Shown here: positions 41,442 through 50,939 of the stretch, one piece after another
Numbering within the stretch: the stretch's first letter is position 1
How the letters are laid out: each line of letters begins with the position of its first letter
Assembly: GCA_964432205.1 (NCBI GenBank)
Contig: CAYSMK010000002.1
Coordinates: 1 to 64,000 of the forward strand
Source of the DNA: Geomobilibacter sp964432205
GTDB lineage: Bacteria > Desulfobacterota > Desulfuromonadia > Geobacterales > DSM-12255
Direction of reading: 5' to 3'
DNA: 64,000 nt
The notes under the pieces: model-generated
What the model was told of the DNA's origin: nothing
Seen by the model: only the letters and a program-made list of their open reading frames with translations
Databases searched by the model: none
Made by a program: the position numbers and the translations under genes

Positions 41442-42449
41442 ATGACACGCAAAATCGGGGTGATCGGGGCGGGGAGCTGGGGGACGACGCTGGCGGACCT
41501 GCTGGCGAAGCGGGGACACGAGGTTACCCTCTGGGCCTATGAGCCGGAGCTGGTGGCGGAAATGCGGGATACCCGGGTCAATTCGCTCTTTCTCGCCGAT
41601 ATTACCCTCTCCCCTGCCCTAGCCTTCACCAATGATCTGACCGAAGCGGTCAGCGGCAAAGAACTCATTCTCTGCGTCGTGCCGACTCAGGTGCTGAGAG
41701 GGGTGATCAGGCAGACCCTGCCGGCCATCCCGCCCGATGCCGTTATTGTCAGCGCCTCCAAGGGGATCGAGCTGGAAACCTTGCAGGCCGTTTCCCAGAT
41801 CTATGAGGAACTGCTTCCCCCCAACCTCTACCAACGTTTTGCCGTTCTCTCCGGGCCGAGCTTTGCCCGGGAGGTAGCCCTGGAGATGCCAACGGCCGTG
41901 GTGGCTGCCGCCGCTGACGAGGCGATTGCCCGGACTGTGCAGGAAACCTTTACCACCCGCTGGTTCCGGGTCTACACCAACAATGACGTGATCGGTGTGG
42001 AGCTGGGCGGGGCGCTCAAGAACGTCGTAGCCATCGCCGCCGGCATTGCCGATGGACTTGGTTTCGGCCACAACACCCGTGCCGCTCTCATCACCCGGGG
42101 GCTGGCGGAAATTTCCCGGCTCGGCCTGGCCATGGGGGCCAGGCCGGAGACCTTTGCCGGTCTCGCCGGCATGGGGGACCTGGTACTGACCTGCACCGGC
42201 GACCTCTCCCGCAACAGGACCGTCGGGGTGCAACTCGGACAGGGGCTGACGCTCACGACCATCCTCGGCCAGATGCGGATGGTTGCAGAAGGGGTAAAGA
42301 CGGCTGAATCGACCTATCTCCTGGCCAGGAAGCTCGGCGTAGAGATGCCGATCACCGAGCAGGTCTACCGCGTGCTGTACGAGGACAAGCCGGCCCGCGC
42401 CGCGGTCATCGAGCTGATGGCCCGCGACCTGAAACCGGAAGGGATGTAG
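41442..42449 (+). CDS. gpsA: Glycerol-3-phosphate dehydrogenase [NAD(P)+]
   Basis: A 335-residue protein with the N-terminal nucleotide fold KIGVIGAGSWGTTLADLLAK, SASKGIELETLQAVSQ, LSGPSFAREVALEMPTAVV and GVELGGALKNVVAIAAGIAD (catalytic Lys). It reduces dihydroxyacetone phosphate to sn-glycerol 3-phosphate for phospholipid synthesis. Typical length. The sensor kinase gene begins 30 bp downstream on the same strand. Confidence 0.97.
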   Translation: MTRKIGVIGAGSWGTTLADLLAKRGHEVTLWAYEPELVAEMRDTRVNSLFLADITLSPALAFTNDLTEAVSGKELILCVVPTQVLRGVIRQTLPAIPPDAVIVSASKGIELETLQAVSQIYEELLPPNLYQRFAVLSGPSFAREVALEMPTAVVAAAADEAIARTVQETFTTRWFRVYTNNDVIGVELGGALKNVVAIAAGIADGLGFGHNTRAALITRGLAEISRLGLAMGARPETFAGLAGMGDLVLTCTGDLSRNRTVGVQLGQGLTLTTILGQMRMVAEGVKTAESTYLLARKLGVEMPITEQVYRVLYEDKPARAAVIELMARDLKPEGM

Positions 42450-42479
42450 CCGGCACACGGTGCCGGCCGAAAGGAACGC

Positions 42480-44759
42480 ATGCGACGCCAGTTCAGCATC
42501 CGCAGCAAGCTGTTCGCGGCCATTCTTCTGACCCTGGTCGTCTCGCACCTGTTCCTGTTCTATGTCACCATCACCAGCAGCACCTCCTCCCTGAACAAGG
42601 AAATCGACAAGGACCTGGAGTCAAATCTCAGGTTTGCCAAAAGCCAGTATCTTGGCCAGGCCGATCTGATCAGGAACTCCCTCGCCCTTCCCATCTCTGC
42701 CCAACCGGTCCGCGAACGGCTGCTGGCCGGCGACCGGCCCTGGCTGCAGGATGCCGTGAACCGCTGGCATCATGCCCTTCCCTTTACCGATCTGCTCAGT
42801 ATTATCGATAGCAGCGGACGGGTGATTGTCCGGTTGAACGGCCGGGCCGGTGATGAACAATTCAGGCCGGCGGCTCTGCTGCAGATTGCCCACAGCCGGC
42901 GGGCGCCGCTGGTAACGACGGAACTGATCAGCCGCGAGGATTTCTGCCGGGAGGGTGAGGCAACGGTCTGCGCATCAATACCACCTGGCGGCGAATTGAT
43001 GATGATCACCGTGGTGATGCCGGTCATTGCCGCAGACGACTCCTTCCTGGGGTGGGTGGTGGTTGGCAATGTCCTGAACAAGGACAGCCGCCTGCCGTAC
43101 CAGATTCAGAAGGTGTTCGGCAAGGAGGTGGCGGTTGCCATAACCCAGCATGGCGCACTGATCGCCAGCAGCTCCAATGCACTGGTCACCAAGACGGGAC
43201 GGCTCTCCACCAAGATCCTGAACCGGCTGCAGAGCGGCTATACCTATCACGGACCGACCACCTTCGGTAACCGTTCCTTCGAGTTGGTCGCTGAGCCCCT
43301 TACCAACAGCAACGGCACGTTCATCGGCAGCCTGGCCGTGGCCCTCACCCGGGAAAACTACCTCAACATCCGCCAGGACAGCATCAGAAACACGCTCATC
43401 TCCGGCGTGTTCGGCCTCCTCCTTTCCCTTGCCATTGCCTATTACGCAGCCAGACGCTTCACCACGCCACTTCTGGAGTTGAACCGGAAAGCGGAAGAGA
43501 TCCAGGCCGGTGACTTCGCCCAGCGGGTGATGGTGGCCTCCAACGACGAACTGGGCCAACTGGCAGACTCGTTCAACAGGATGGCCAAGGCCGTTGCCGA
43601 ACGCGATGCCACCATCCGTAAGAAAAACGAGGCACTGGAGGAGCTCAACGAGGTGCTGGAGAAGCGGGTGGCCGAGCGGACGGCCCAACTCAGAATGGAA
43701 ATGGAGATGATGGAGGCCATCCTTACCAGCATGGTCGACGGGGTAGTGGTAACCAACCGGAAGAACCACATCGTTCATATCAACCCGGCTGCCCAGAAAA
43801 TCTTCGACATCTCTGCCGAGGACATTCTGGGTCTTCCCATTGACCAGGCCTGCCGGCGGGGAGATTTTTGCGCCCTGGTCGAACAGATCCGGGAGTTCGC
43901 TGCGGAATCGTTGCGTGTCCTGGAGCTCTCGATCGGCGGCAAGGATCTGAAGATCTCCATTGCCCCGCTCCTGGATGAAGGAGGGTTCTACAGCGGTCTG
44001 GTGATGTCGATCCGGGACGTGACCCTGGAAGGGGAAGTGAACCGGATGAAGACCGCGTTCATTTCCACCATGTCCCACGAACTGAAGACGCCGCTCACCT
44101 CCATGAAGGGGTCACTCCAGGTGATCCTGAACAAAGGGAAGTGGCTGACCGCTACGGAACGGGAGCTCCTGGTGGTCTGCCTGAGGAACACCGACCGGCT
44201 GATCAGGATGATCAACAGCATCCTGGAGATATCGAAGATCGAGTCCGGCAACGTGGAGTTCTCCATGAAGCCGATTCCGGTCAATGAGCTCCTGATCTAT
44301 GCCATTGAAGAACAGAAAGGGTTTGCCCTGTCCCGCAACATCTCCCTGGTCAACACTGCGGCCAGTGATCTCCCGATGGTGCTCGGGATGCGGGACCGGC
44401 TGATTCAGGTTCTGGCCAACCTGATCTCCAATGCGGTCAAATTTTCGCCGACCGGTACGGTGGTCATGATCTCAGCCCAGCCGGACGGAGCGTTCATGGC
44501 CATTTCCGTTGCCGATCACGGCCGGTCCATCAACTCTGCCGACCGGAGCAAGCTATTCATCAAGTTTCAGCAGCTTCCCACTACCGAAGAGAGCGGTGTT
44601 GGCGGGACCGGGCTCGGTCTGGCCATCTGCAAGGAGATCGTCGAAAAGCACGGCGGGCAGATTTCCTACCAGCCAGGTCTGGCGGGCGGCAACGTTTTCA
44701 CCTTCACCGTGCCGATATACGAGGAGAGCCATGGTCAAGAACAAGATTCTCATCGCTGA
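42480..44759 (+). CDS. Membrane sensor histidine kinase (Cache-like, HAMP, PAS)
   Basis: A 759-residue kinase. First transmembrane helix about 12-32 (LFAAILLTLVVSHLFLFYVT), periplasmic sensor of single/double Cache type (about 33-300), second helix about 308-328 (LISGVFGLLLSLAIAYYAA), HAMP (about 330-380), coiled coil, PAS (about 405-515), HisKA with MSHELKTPLTSMKGSL and an HATPase ending GLGLAICKEIVEKHGG. The ligand is unknown. ATG 42480 has AAAGGAA upstream. The end overlaps the next kinase gene by 29 bp, so the two should be co-translated. Confidence 0.92.
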   Translation: MRRQFSIRSKLFAAILLTLVVSHLFLFYVTITSSTSSLNKEIDKDLESNLRFAKSQYLGQADLIRNSLALPISAQPVRERLLAGDRPWLQDAVNRWHHALPFTDLLSIIDSSGRVIVRLNGRAGDEQFRPAALLQIAHSRRAPLVTTELISREDFCREGEATVCASIPPGGELMMITVVMPVIAADDSFLGWVVVGNVLNKDSRLPYQIQKVFGKEVAVAITQHGALIASSSNALVTKTGRLSTKILNRLQSGYTYHGPTTFGNRSFELVAEPLTNSNGTFIGSLAVALTRENYLNIRQDSIRNTLISGVFGLLLSLAIAYYAARRFTTPLLELNRKAEEIQAGDFAQRVMVASNDELGQLADSFNRMAKAVAERDATIRKKNEALEELNEVLEKRVAERTAQLRMEMEMMEAILTSMVDGVVVTNRKNHIVHINPAAQKIFDISAEDILGLPIDQACRRGDFCALVEQIREFAAESLRVLELSIGGKDLKISIAPLLDEGGFYSGLVMSIRDVTLEGEVNRMKTAFISTMSHELKTPLTSMKGSLQVILNKGKWLTATERELLVVCLRNTDRLIRMINSILEISKIESGNVEFSMKPIPVNELLIYAIEEQKGFALSRNISLVNTAASDLPMVLGMRDRLIQVLANLISNAVKFSPTGTVVMISAQPDGAFMAISVADHGRSINSADRSKLFIKFQQLPTTEESGVGGTGLGLAICKEIVEKHGGQISYQPGLAGGNVFTFTVPIYEESHGQEQDSHR

Positions 44760-46284
44760 CGACGAGGCGGATATCGCTCTGATCCTGCGGCTGCAGCTGG
44801 AGGACGCCGGCTTTACCACGGTGCGTGCCCGTGACGGGGCCGAGGCCCTGGAGATGCTGGAACGGGAAGACTGCGAGCTCATGCTGCTGGATATCCGGAT
44901 GCCCAGGGTCGACGGCATGCAGGTCCTGGAACGGGTGCGAACGGAACGTCCCGAACTGGCCGTGGTGATGATGACGGCCCACGGCAGCGAGGAGATCGCC
45001 GTGGAGGCGATGAAGCGGGGGGCACTGGACTACATTACCAAGCCGTTTTCCACCGATGACATGCTGAAACGGGTGGAGCGGGCAATCAGGTACAGCCGGA
45101 CCCGCTATGAGAACCTGATCCTGCAGCAGGAACTGGCTGCCGAAAAGAAGAAGATCGAGGCAATCCTGGAAGGAATGGCCGATCTGCTGGTGGCGGTCGA
45201 CACCGAGGGGCGGGTCATGACCGTCAACCGCAAGGCGGAACTGGTGCTGGGGAGTGGCCGCGAAGCGTTGATCGGGCGGAACGTGAGCGAGCTTCTGAGC
45301 GCCGATATCCCGGCGGAGCGGCTCCCCAGCCAGGTGGTGCTTGCGACCGGCGCGCCCTGTCTGGACGTAGCCTATACCCTGCACCGCAAGACCGGGAACC
45401 TGCCGGTGCTGGCCAGCGCTACGCCTTTGCACGGCAGTTCCGGAGAGGTTGTGGGGAGTGTGGAGATCATCCGTGACATCTCGCTCCTGAAGGCGCTGGA
45501 ACAGGAACGGGAGGATTTTGTCAGCATGCTGTCCCACGACCTGAAAACGCCGATAACCGCCATTGTCGGCTCGCTCGACCTGGTGCGGGAGGGGAGGCTC
45601 GGACCGATCAACCAGGACCAGCGTGAATTCATCGAATCTGCCGAGGAGAGTTGCGGCGAGATGGTGGAAATGATCAACACGCTCCTGGATATCCACAAGT
45701 TCGAGGCCGGCATGATGGTGCTGCACCCCAAGCGGGAAGAGCCGGTGCCGGTGCTGGAAAAGACGCTGGCCAAATTTTCGCCGGTGGCGAAAAGGGCCGA
45801 CCTGGAGCTTGTGGCCTCCTTTCCCGGAACGCTGCCCCAACTGGTCATGGATCGCAATCTGGTGACCCGCCTGCTGGGCAACCTGCTTTCCAACGCAGTG
45901 AAATTTACCCCGGCCGGCGGCCGGATCGAGGTGACGGCAGGGGTAGTGGCAAATGGCGGGCAGATCCGGGAGTGGCTGGCCACCCAGCCCTATCCGGTTG
46001 ATACTCTCAGGACCGACGGTCGGTTTTTGTTGATAACGGTGCGCGATACCGGCGTGGGTATCCCCTCCGATGCCCTGGGGACCATATTCGACCGCTTCGT
46101 TCAGGCACGGAACCGTCGCCAGGGCAAGACCAAGGGGACCGGCCTGGGGCTGGCATTCTGCCGCAAGGTGATGGATGTCCATCATGGCTATATCTGGGCC
46201 GAGAGCGAAGAAGGGAAAGGGAGCACGTTCGGCATGCTCTTTCCCGTGGATGATCGTAAAAAAGGGGAAGGGGTCAACAGGTGA
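44731..46284 (+). CDS. Response regulator-PAS-histidine kinase hybrid
   Basis: A 517-residue cytosolic protein starting at ATG 44731 (GAGGAG upstream). Receiver domain with the phospho-acceptor in LMLLDIRMPRVDG (Asp54) and KPFS; PAS domain (about 145-260); HisKA with MLSHDLKTPITAIVGSL; HATPase with NLLSNAVKFTP and GTGLGLAFC. An N-terminal receiver followed by a kinase suggests it receives phosphate from the membrane kinase at 42480 and relays on. No DNA-binding output is present. Confidence 0.92.
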   Translation: MVKNKILIADDEADIALILRLQLEDAGFTTVRARDGAEALEMLEREDCELMLLDIRMPRVDGMQVLERVRTERPELAVVMMTAHGSEEIAVEAMKRGALDYITKPFSTDDMLKRVERAIRYSRTRYENLILQQELAAEKKKIEAILEGMADLLVAVDTEGRVMTVNRKAELVLGSGREALIGRNVSELLSADIPAERLPSQVVLATGAPCLDVAYTLHRKTGNLPVLASATPLHGSSGEVVGSVEIIRDISLLKALEQEREDFVSMLSHDLKTPITAIVGSLDLVREGRLGPINQDQREFIESAEESCGEMVEMINTLLDIHKFEAGMMVLHPKREEPVPVLEKTLAKFSPVAKRADLELVASFPGTLPQLVMDRNLVTRLLGNLLSNAVKFTPAGGRIEVTAGVVANGGQIREWLATQPYPVDTLRTDGRFLLITVRDTGVGIPSDALGTIFDRFVQARNRRQGKTKGTGLGLAFCRKVMDVHHGYIWAESEEGKGSTFGMLFPVDDRKKGEGVNR

Positions 46285-48440
46285 CGAGCGGCAAGCGGTT
46301 ACGGCTCCTGTTCATCGAGGATTCTCCGGAAGATGCCGCCCTTATTCTCAACGAGATCAGTGCCGGCGGGTATCAGCTGCAGTGTGAACGGGTCGCCAAT
46401 ACGGCTGCCATGCAGACGGCCCTTATCGACAATGTCTGGGACCTGGTGATTGCCGATTTCGTCCTGCCGGGTTTCAGCGCGTTCGATGCCCTGAGAATTC
46501 TCAAGGAAAGCGGTCTGAACCTGCCGTTCATCATCGTTTCCCGGCCGATCGGGGAGGATCAGCTGGTGGCGGCCATGAAGGCCGGGGCCCACGATTACCT
46601 GCTGAAGGAGAACCTGTCCCGGCTGGTGCCGGCCATAGAGCGGGAGCTCCGGGAGGCTGCCGAGCGAAACCGGCACCGAAGGGCGGAGCAGGCCATCAGC
46701 CAGGGTAAAAAGGAGTGGGAGGCCGCCTTCGACTCGGTTTCCGATCTGATCGTTCTGACCGACCCGGACGGCGTGGTCATTCGTTGCAACAAGCGGCTCA
46801 TCGAGTATTTCCTCACCTCGTACAGTGACATGCTGGGGAGAAATATCGTCGACGTCTTTTACGGCTCCACCGAGCCGGACAGCCCGGTATTCCAGCCGGG
46901 ACACTTTTCCCAGGGGATTGACGATCTGGCCTTTCCGATGCTGGAGGGATGGTTCAACGTCTCCAGTTACCCGTTTCACGGGGATGACAACCAGCTGGCC
47001 GGCGGTGTGTACGTCATCAAGGATGTGACCAAGCGGAAACAGATCGAGCAGGAAAAGCAGATCATCGACCGGGAGCTCCTCACCCTTTATGCCATTGCCT
47101 ACCGCCTCAATTCCGCCCGCAGCTCGAAGATGGTCATGGTCGACCTGCTCTTCCAACTGCACAACATGCTGCAGATCGACTTTTCCAGCATCCACCTGCT
47201 GGACAACGGCGCGCTGAAACTGCGCGCCTCCCTCGGACTTCCCCGGAGCGCCCAAGAGGCGATCAAGCGTCTTCCCGACTATGCCCCCTGGGTGAACCAG
47301 GTCTTAGCGGGCAAGCCGTTTCGTTCCCACACCCTGGTGGGTCGGCTCCCGATGAAGATGGTCAAGGGAGCCCGTGAAATGGGGATTCGCGCCTGGTGCG
47401 CCGTCCCCCTGACCATTGGCCAGGACGTACTCGGCGTGCTCATGGTGGGACACAAGGCGGAGAGGCACTACACCGACCGTGAGCTTTTCCTGCTCTCGTC
47501 CATTGCCAGCCAGCTGGCCGTGCTGATCGAGAACCACGCCCTGTACGACCAGATGAAGGACAAGGCCGAGGAACTCCAGCGGAGCCGGGAGGCCCTCAAG
47601 GAAAACCTGCAGGAGGTGAAGAGGGCGAATATCGAACTGGGGCGACTGAATGCCGCCAAGAACAACTTCATCGGCATGGCGTCCCATGAGCTGAAAACCC
47701 CGATCACGTCAGTCCTGGGCGGAGTGCAGTTCCTTCTTCATTACAGCGGCATCTCCCTGACGCCGGAGCAGCATGACATCTTCACCTCGGTCTACGAAGG
47801 GGTGCTCCAGCTGAAGGATATCGTGGACAACCTCCTCTCCATCTCCCGGATCGAGGCCAAGGGGCTGGTGCTGCAGAAGCGTCCCCTCAACCTGGCCACC
47901 CTCTGCCGGGAGGTCTACGATACCTTCGCCCTCCCCCTGTCGCGGCGGCGGATCGTGGTGGATATCGAAGCGGATGAAGAACCGGTATCGGCGGACGACT
48001 CGTTTACCAAGCTGGTGGTCAGGAACCTTCTGGAAAATGCCATCAAGTTCACTCCGGACGGCGGTTCGATCCTGCTCAGCGGCCGGGTGACGACCCGACA
48101 GGAACTTCTGGCCGGTACCGAGCTCATCCAGCAGTTCTATCCGCACTTTCCCCGGCATCTGGCCAAAGGGGAGCAGTTCTACCGCCTGGAGGTGATCGAC
48201 AGCGGAATCGGCATACCTTCGGCGGAACGGCAGCGGATCTTCGACAAATTTTACAGCGCCGGCAGTCTCGACCATCACTCCTCCGGCAAGACCGATTTCA
48301 TGTCCAAGGGGACCGGGCTGGGGCTCTCCATTGTCAAAGGGATACTGGACGCCCACCACGGCCTTGTCTGGGTGGAGGACGGCGTGAACGGGACCGGCAG
48401 TGTCTTTAGCCTCGTCTTTCCCCTCGATGACCCGCGGTAG
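46281..48440 (+). CDS. Response regulator-PAS-GAF-histidine kinase hybrid
   Basis: A 719-residue cytosolic protein starting at GTG 46281, overlapping the previous stop by 4 bp. Receiver with LVIADFVLPGFSAFDAL (Asp59) and HDYLLKENLSRL; PAS (about 145-255) with DPDGVVIRCNKR; GAF (about 280-420); HisKA with MASHELKTPITSVLGG; HATPase with NLLENAIKFTPDGG and GTGLGLSIVKGILDAHHG. It is the third of three translationally linked kinases after gpsA; its output partner is not in this window. Confidence 0.92.
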   Translation: MTSGKRLRLLFIEDSPEDAALILNEISAGGYQLQCERVANTAAMQTALIDNVWDLVIADFVLPGFSAFDALRILKESGLNLPFIIVSRPIGEDQLVAAMKAGAHDYLLKENLSRLVPAIERELREAAERNRHRRAEQAISQGKKEWEAAFDSVSDLIVLTDPDGVVIRCNKRLIEYFLTSYSDMLGRNIVDVFYGSTEPDSPVFQPGHFSQGIDDLAFPMLEGWFNVSSYPFHGDDNQLAGGVYVIKDVTKRKQIEQEKQIIDRELLTLYAIAYRLNSARSSKMVMVDLLFQLHNMLQIDFSSIHLLDNGALKLRASLGLPRSAQEAIKRLPDYAPWVNQVLAGKPFRSHTLVGRLPMKMVKGAREMGIRAWCAVPLTIGQDVLGVLMVGHKAERHYTDRELFLLSSIASQLAVLIENHALYDQMKDKAEELQRSREALKENLQEVKRANIELGRLNAAKNNFIGMASHELKTPITSVLGGVQFLLHYSGISLTPEQHDIFTSVYEGVLQLKDIVDNLLSISRIEAKGLVLQKRPLNLATLCREVYDTFALPLSRRRIVVDIEADEEPVSADDSFTKLVVRNLLENAIKFTPDGGSILLSGRVTTRQELLAGTELIQQFYPHFPRHLAKGEQFYRLEVIDSGIGIPSAERQRIFDKFYSAGSLDHHSSGKTDFMSKGTGLGLSIVKGILDAHHGLVWVEDGVNGTGSVFSLVFPLDDPR

Positions 48441-48514
48441 CGGCGAATCTTCTTGTTTTTCGCACACTATTCATAGTAGGATTTTCAGGTTGTCAGCAAC
48501 CGATCGGAGAGACC

Positions 48515-49585
48515 ATGAACCAAGAGTTCGTCCCGAAATGGGTCGCCTGGGAAACCACGCAAAAATGTAACCTGAAGTGTGTCCATTGCCGCTGTTCGTC
48601 GGACATCACCTCCTCGGAAGGGGATTTCACCACCGACGAGGGAAAGAAGCTGCTCAAGGAGATCGCCGACTTTTCCAAACCGGTCGTCGTCCTGTCCGGC
48701 GGCGAGCCGCTGCTCCGTCCGGACATCTTCGATCTGGCCGAATACGGCACCTCCCTGGGACTGCGGATGTGCATGGCCACCAATGGTGCCCTGGTGACCG
48801 ACGAAGTCTGTCTCAAGATGAAAAAGGCCGACATCAAGATGGTGTCGCTCTCACTGGACGGCTCGACGGCAGAGGTCCACGACAACTTTCGTCAGTGCCC
48901 CGGCGCCTTCGATGGTGTGATGAACGCCGCTGCCCTGTTCCGGCAGCATGGCCAGAAGTTCCTGATCAACTCCTCGTTCACCAAGCGGAACCAGAGCGAC
49001 ATCGCCAATACCTTCAAGCTGGCCAAGTCGCTCGGCGCCACTGCCTGGTACATGTTCATGATCGTCCCGACCGGCCGCGGCGAGGAGATCATGAGTGAAC
49101 TGATCTCCAAGGAAGACTACGAGGAGATCCTCGACTGGCACTACGAGCAGGAGAAGCTGGAAGACGACATCCTCATGCGTCCCACCTGTGCCCCCCACTA
49201 CTACCGGATTGTGCCGCAGAAGGCCAAGGCCGAGGGGGTCAAGTTCGAGCGCCGCTCCCTCACCTTCTCCACCGGTGGCGGCAAGGGGTGCATCGCGGCC
49301 CAGACCATCTGCCTCATCGACTGCTTCGGCAACGTCAAGCCCTGCTCCTACTTCCACCGTACCGCCGGCAACGTGAAGACCACCCCGTTTCGCGAGATCT
49401 GGGAAAAATCGGAGCTCTTCAACGACCTGCGCAACTTCAAGGCCTACAAGGGCAAATGTGGCCAGTGCGAGTACCTGAACGTCTGCGGCGGCTGCCGCGC
49501 CCGGGCCGATGCGGTGCACGGGGACTATATGGAAGAGGAACCGTTCTGCAACTATGTGCCTATACGCCTTCAGAAGGAGGCGTAG
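48515..49585 (+). CDS. Heme-biosynthesis-type radical SAM/SPASM protein (NirJ/AhbD-like)
   Basis: A 356-residue protein with TTQKCNLKCVHCRCSS (CxxxCxxC for the SAM 4Fe-4S cluster), VVVLSGGEPLLRPDIFDL, and a SPASM-like C-terminus with CGQCEYLNVCGGCRARADAV and a last Cys. Its form matches NirJ/AhbC/AhbD proteins, which modify side chains of iron-porphyrin precursors. hemE follows 161 bp downstream, supporting a tetrapyrrole role. AhbD, AhbC or a d1-heme type enzyme cannot be separated by eye. Confidence 0.8.
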   Translation: MNQEFVPKWVAWETTQKCNLKCVHCRCSSDITSSEGDFTTDEGKKLLKEIADFSKPVVVLSGGEPLLRPDIFDLAEYGTSLGLRMCMATNGALVTDEVCLKMKKADIKMVSLSLDGSTAEVHDNFRQCPGAFDGVMNAAALFRQHGQKFLINSSFTKRNQSDIANTFKLAKSLGATAWYMFMIVPTGRGEEIMSELISKEDYEEILDWHYEQEKLEDDILMRPTCAPHYYRIVPQKAKAEGVKFERRSLTFSTGGGKGCIAAQTICLIDCFGNVKPCSYFHRTAGNVKTTPFREIWEKSELFNDLRNFKAYKGKCGQCEYLNVCGGCRARADAVHGDYMEEEPFCNYVPIRLQKEA

Positions 49586-49629
49586 GGAACGCGATCTTCC
49601 CGCCATCTTGGCGCCGTCCTCGAATCTCC

Positions 49630-49668
49630 TCTTGTGCGGCGTAGCGCTGCTACGCCTCCGCGGGAGAT
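49630..49668. repeat. TTGTGCGGCGTAGCGCTG repeat, copy 2
   Basis: CTTGTGCGGCGTAGCGCTG is followed at once by CTACGCCTCCGCGGG, giving a compact hairpin with the same arms as 41309-41385. It lies in the gap between the radical SAM gene and hemE. Confidence 0.6.
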
Positions 49669-49746
49669 TCTGCGGGTGCACCAACCTGACGGAAATATCG
49701 CGTTCCAAATGTTGAGCTGATTTTCAATCCTAAGGAGGTATTTCCT

Positions 49747-50769
49747 ATGAATACTCGTTTTCTCGATGCCTGCTGGGGCAAGCCGGTTGACCGGACCCCG
49801 GTATGGCTGATGCGTCAGGCTGGCCGCTATCTTCCGGACTACATGCGGGTCCGCAGCAAGTGCACCTTCCTGGAGCTCTGCAAGACCCCGGAACTGGCCG
49901 CCGAGGTGACCATCCAGCCGGTCGACATCCTCGGGGTCGATGCCGCCATCATGTTCTCCGACATCCTTACCCCGGTGGAACCGATGGGGATGAAGCTCGA
50001 TTTCGTACCCGGACCGGTCTTCGAGCACCCGATCAGGACCATGGCCGATGTGGAGGCACTCCGTATTCCCGAGATGGAGGCCGATGTCCCCTACGTGCTC
50101 GACACCATCAAGATCCTCAGGAAGGAGCTGGCCGGCAAGGTGCCGCTCATCGGCTTCGGCGGGGCGCCGTTCACCCTGGCCTGCTACATGGTCGAGGGTA
50201 AGGGCTCCAAGGACTGGGCCAACATCAAGCGGATGATGTACGCCGCCCCGGAGGTCTATGCCGCCCTGATGGAGAAGGTGACGACCATGGACATGGAGTA
50301 CCTGAACGCCCAGATCAAGGCCGGCGCCCAGGCGATCCAGATCTTCGACACCTGGGGAGGCGTCCTCTCCCCGACCGACTACGAGCGGTTCGTCCTCCCC
50401 TACACCACCAAGCTGATCAACGGCCTGAACCGGACCAACATCCCGGTGATCCACTTCGTCAAGGGTGCTGGCACCATGCTCGACACGGTCCAGAAGGCAG
50501 GCGGCGACGTGATGGGGCTCGACTGGCACATCAACCTGGGCAAGGCCCGCGATATCCTCGGACCGAAGATGGCAGTCCAGGGGAACCTGGACCCGACCGC
50601 CCTCTTTGCGCCGAAAGAGGTGATCGAGGCCGAGGTGAAAAGGGTGCTGGCCGAGAACGCCGGTCGGCCGGGCCACATCTTCAACCTGGGTCACGGCATC
50701 CTGCCGACGGTCCCGCCGGAGAATGCGATCCACATGGTTGAGTGCGTGCACCGGTTGTCGCAGAAGTAA
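49747..50769 (+). CDS. hemE: Uroporphyrinogen decarboxylase
   Basis: A 340-residue protein with the HemE signature PVWLMRQAGRYLPDY near the N-terminus, ILGVDAAIMFSDILTP, IGFGGAPFTLACYMVEG and FNLGHGILPTVPPENA. It decarboxylates the four acetate groups of uroporphyrinogen III to coproporphyrinogen III. An AAGGAGGT ribosome site lies 8 nt before ATG 49747. Normal length. Confidence 0.97.
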   Translation: MNTRFLDACWGKPVDRTPVWLMRQAGRYLPDYMRVRSKCTFLELCKTPELAAEVTIQPVDILGVDAAIMFSDILTPVEPMGMKLDFVPGPVFEHPIRTMADVEALRIPEMEADVPYVLDTIKILRKELAGKVPLIGFGGAPFTLACYMVEGKGSKDWANIKRMMYAAPEVYAALMEKVTTMDMEYLNAQIKAGAQAIQIFDTWGGVLSPTDYERFVLPYTTKLINGLNRTNIPVIHFVKGAGTMLDTVQKAGGDVMGLDWHINLGKARDILGPKMAVQGNLDPTALFAPKEVIEAEVKRVLAENAGRPGHIFNLGHGILPTVPPENAIHMVECVHRLSQK

Positions 50770-50780
50770 GCATAACTCCC

Positions 50781-50863
50781 CCTGTCCCCCTCTTAACCTA
50801 AGAGGGGGAACGCTATGTTCTCCTCCCCTTAAGATACGGGGAGGCAGGGAGGGGGTAAGAAAA
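50781..50863. repeat. Two C/G-rich hairpins after hemE
   Basis: CCCCCTCTTAACCTAAGAGGGGG and a CTCCCC...GGGGAG hairpin stand in tandem. They have the REP-like form of the element at 4651-4758 but different sequence. Confidence 0.5.
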
Positions 50864-50880
50864 GTGGCAACTGCAAAACA

Positions 50881-50919
50881 AAAAGAGCAAGGCGGGAATC
50901 AATCCAGCCTTGCTCTTTT
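50881..50919. terminator. Bidirectional terminator between hemE and cpoB
   Basis: AAAAGAGCAAGGC / GCCTTGCTCTTTT, 13-bp perfect arms with a 13-nt loop, T run on both strands. It serves the converging hemE (plus) and cpoB (minus) genes. Confidence 0.85.
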
Positions 50920-50939
50920 CTTATCTCCGATATTTCGAC

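Noticed and set aside
44509..44730. Longer start for the receiver-kinase at 44731
   Set aside because: The extension overlaps the previous kinase's ATPase domain and has no receiver-like sequence; GAGGAG precedes ATG 44731.
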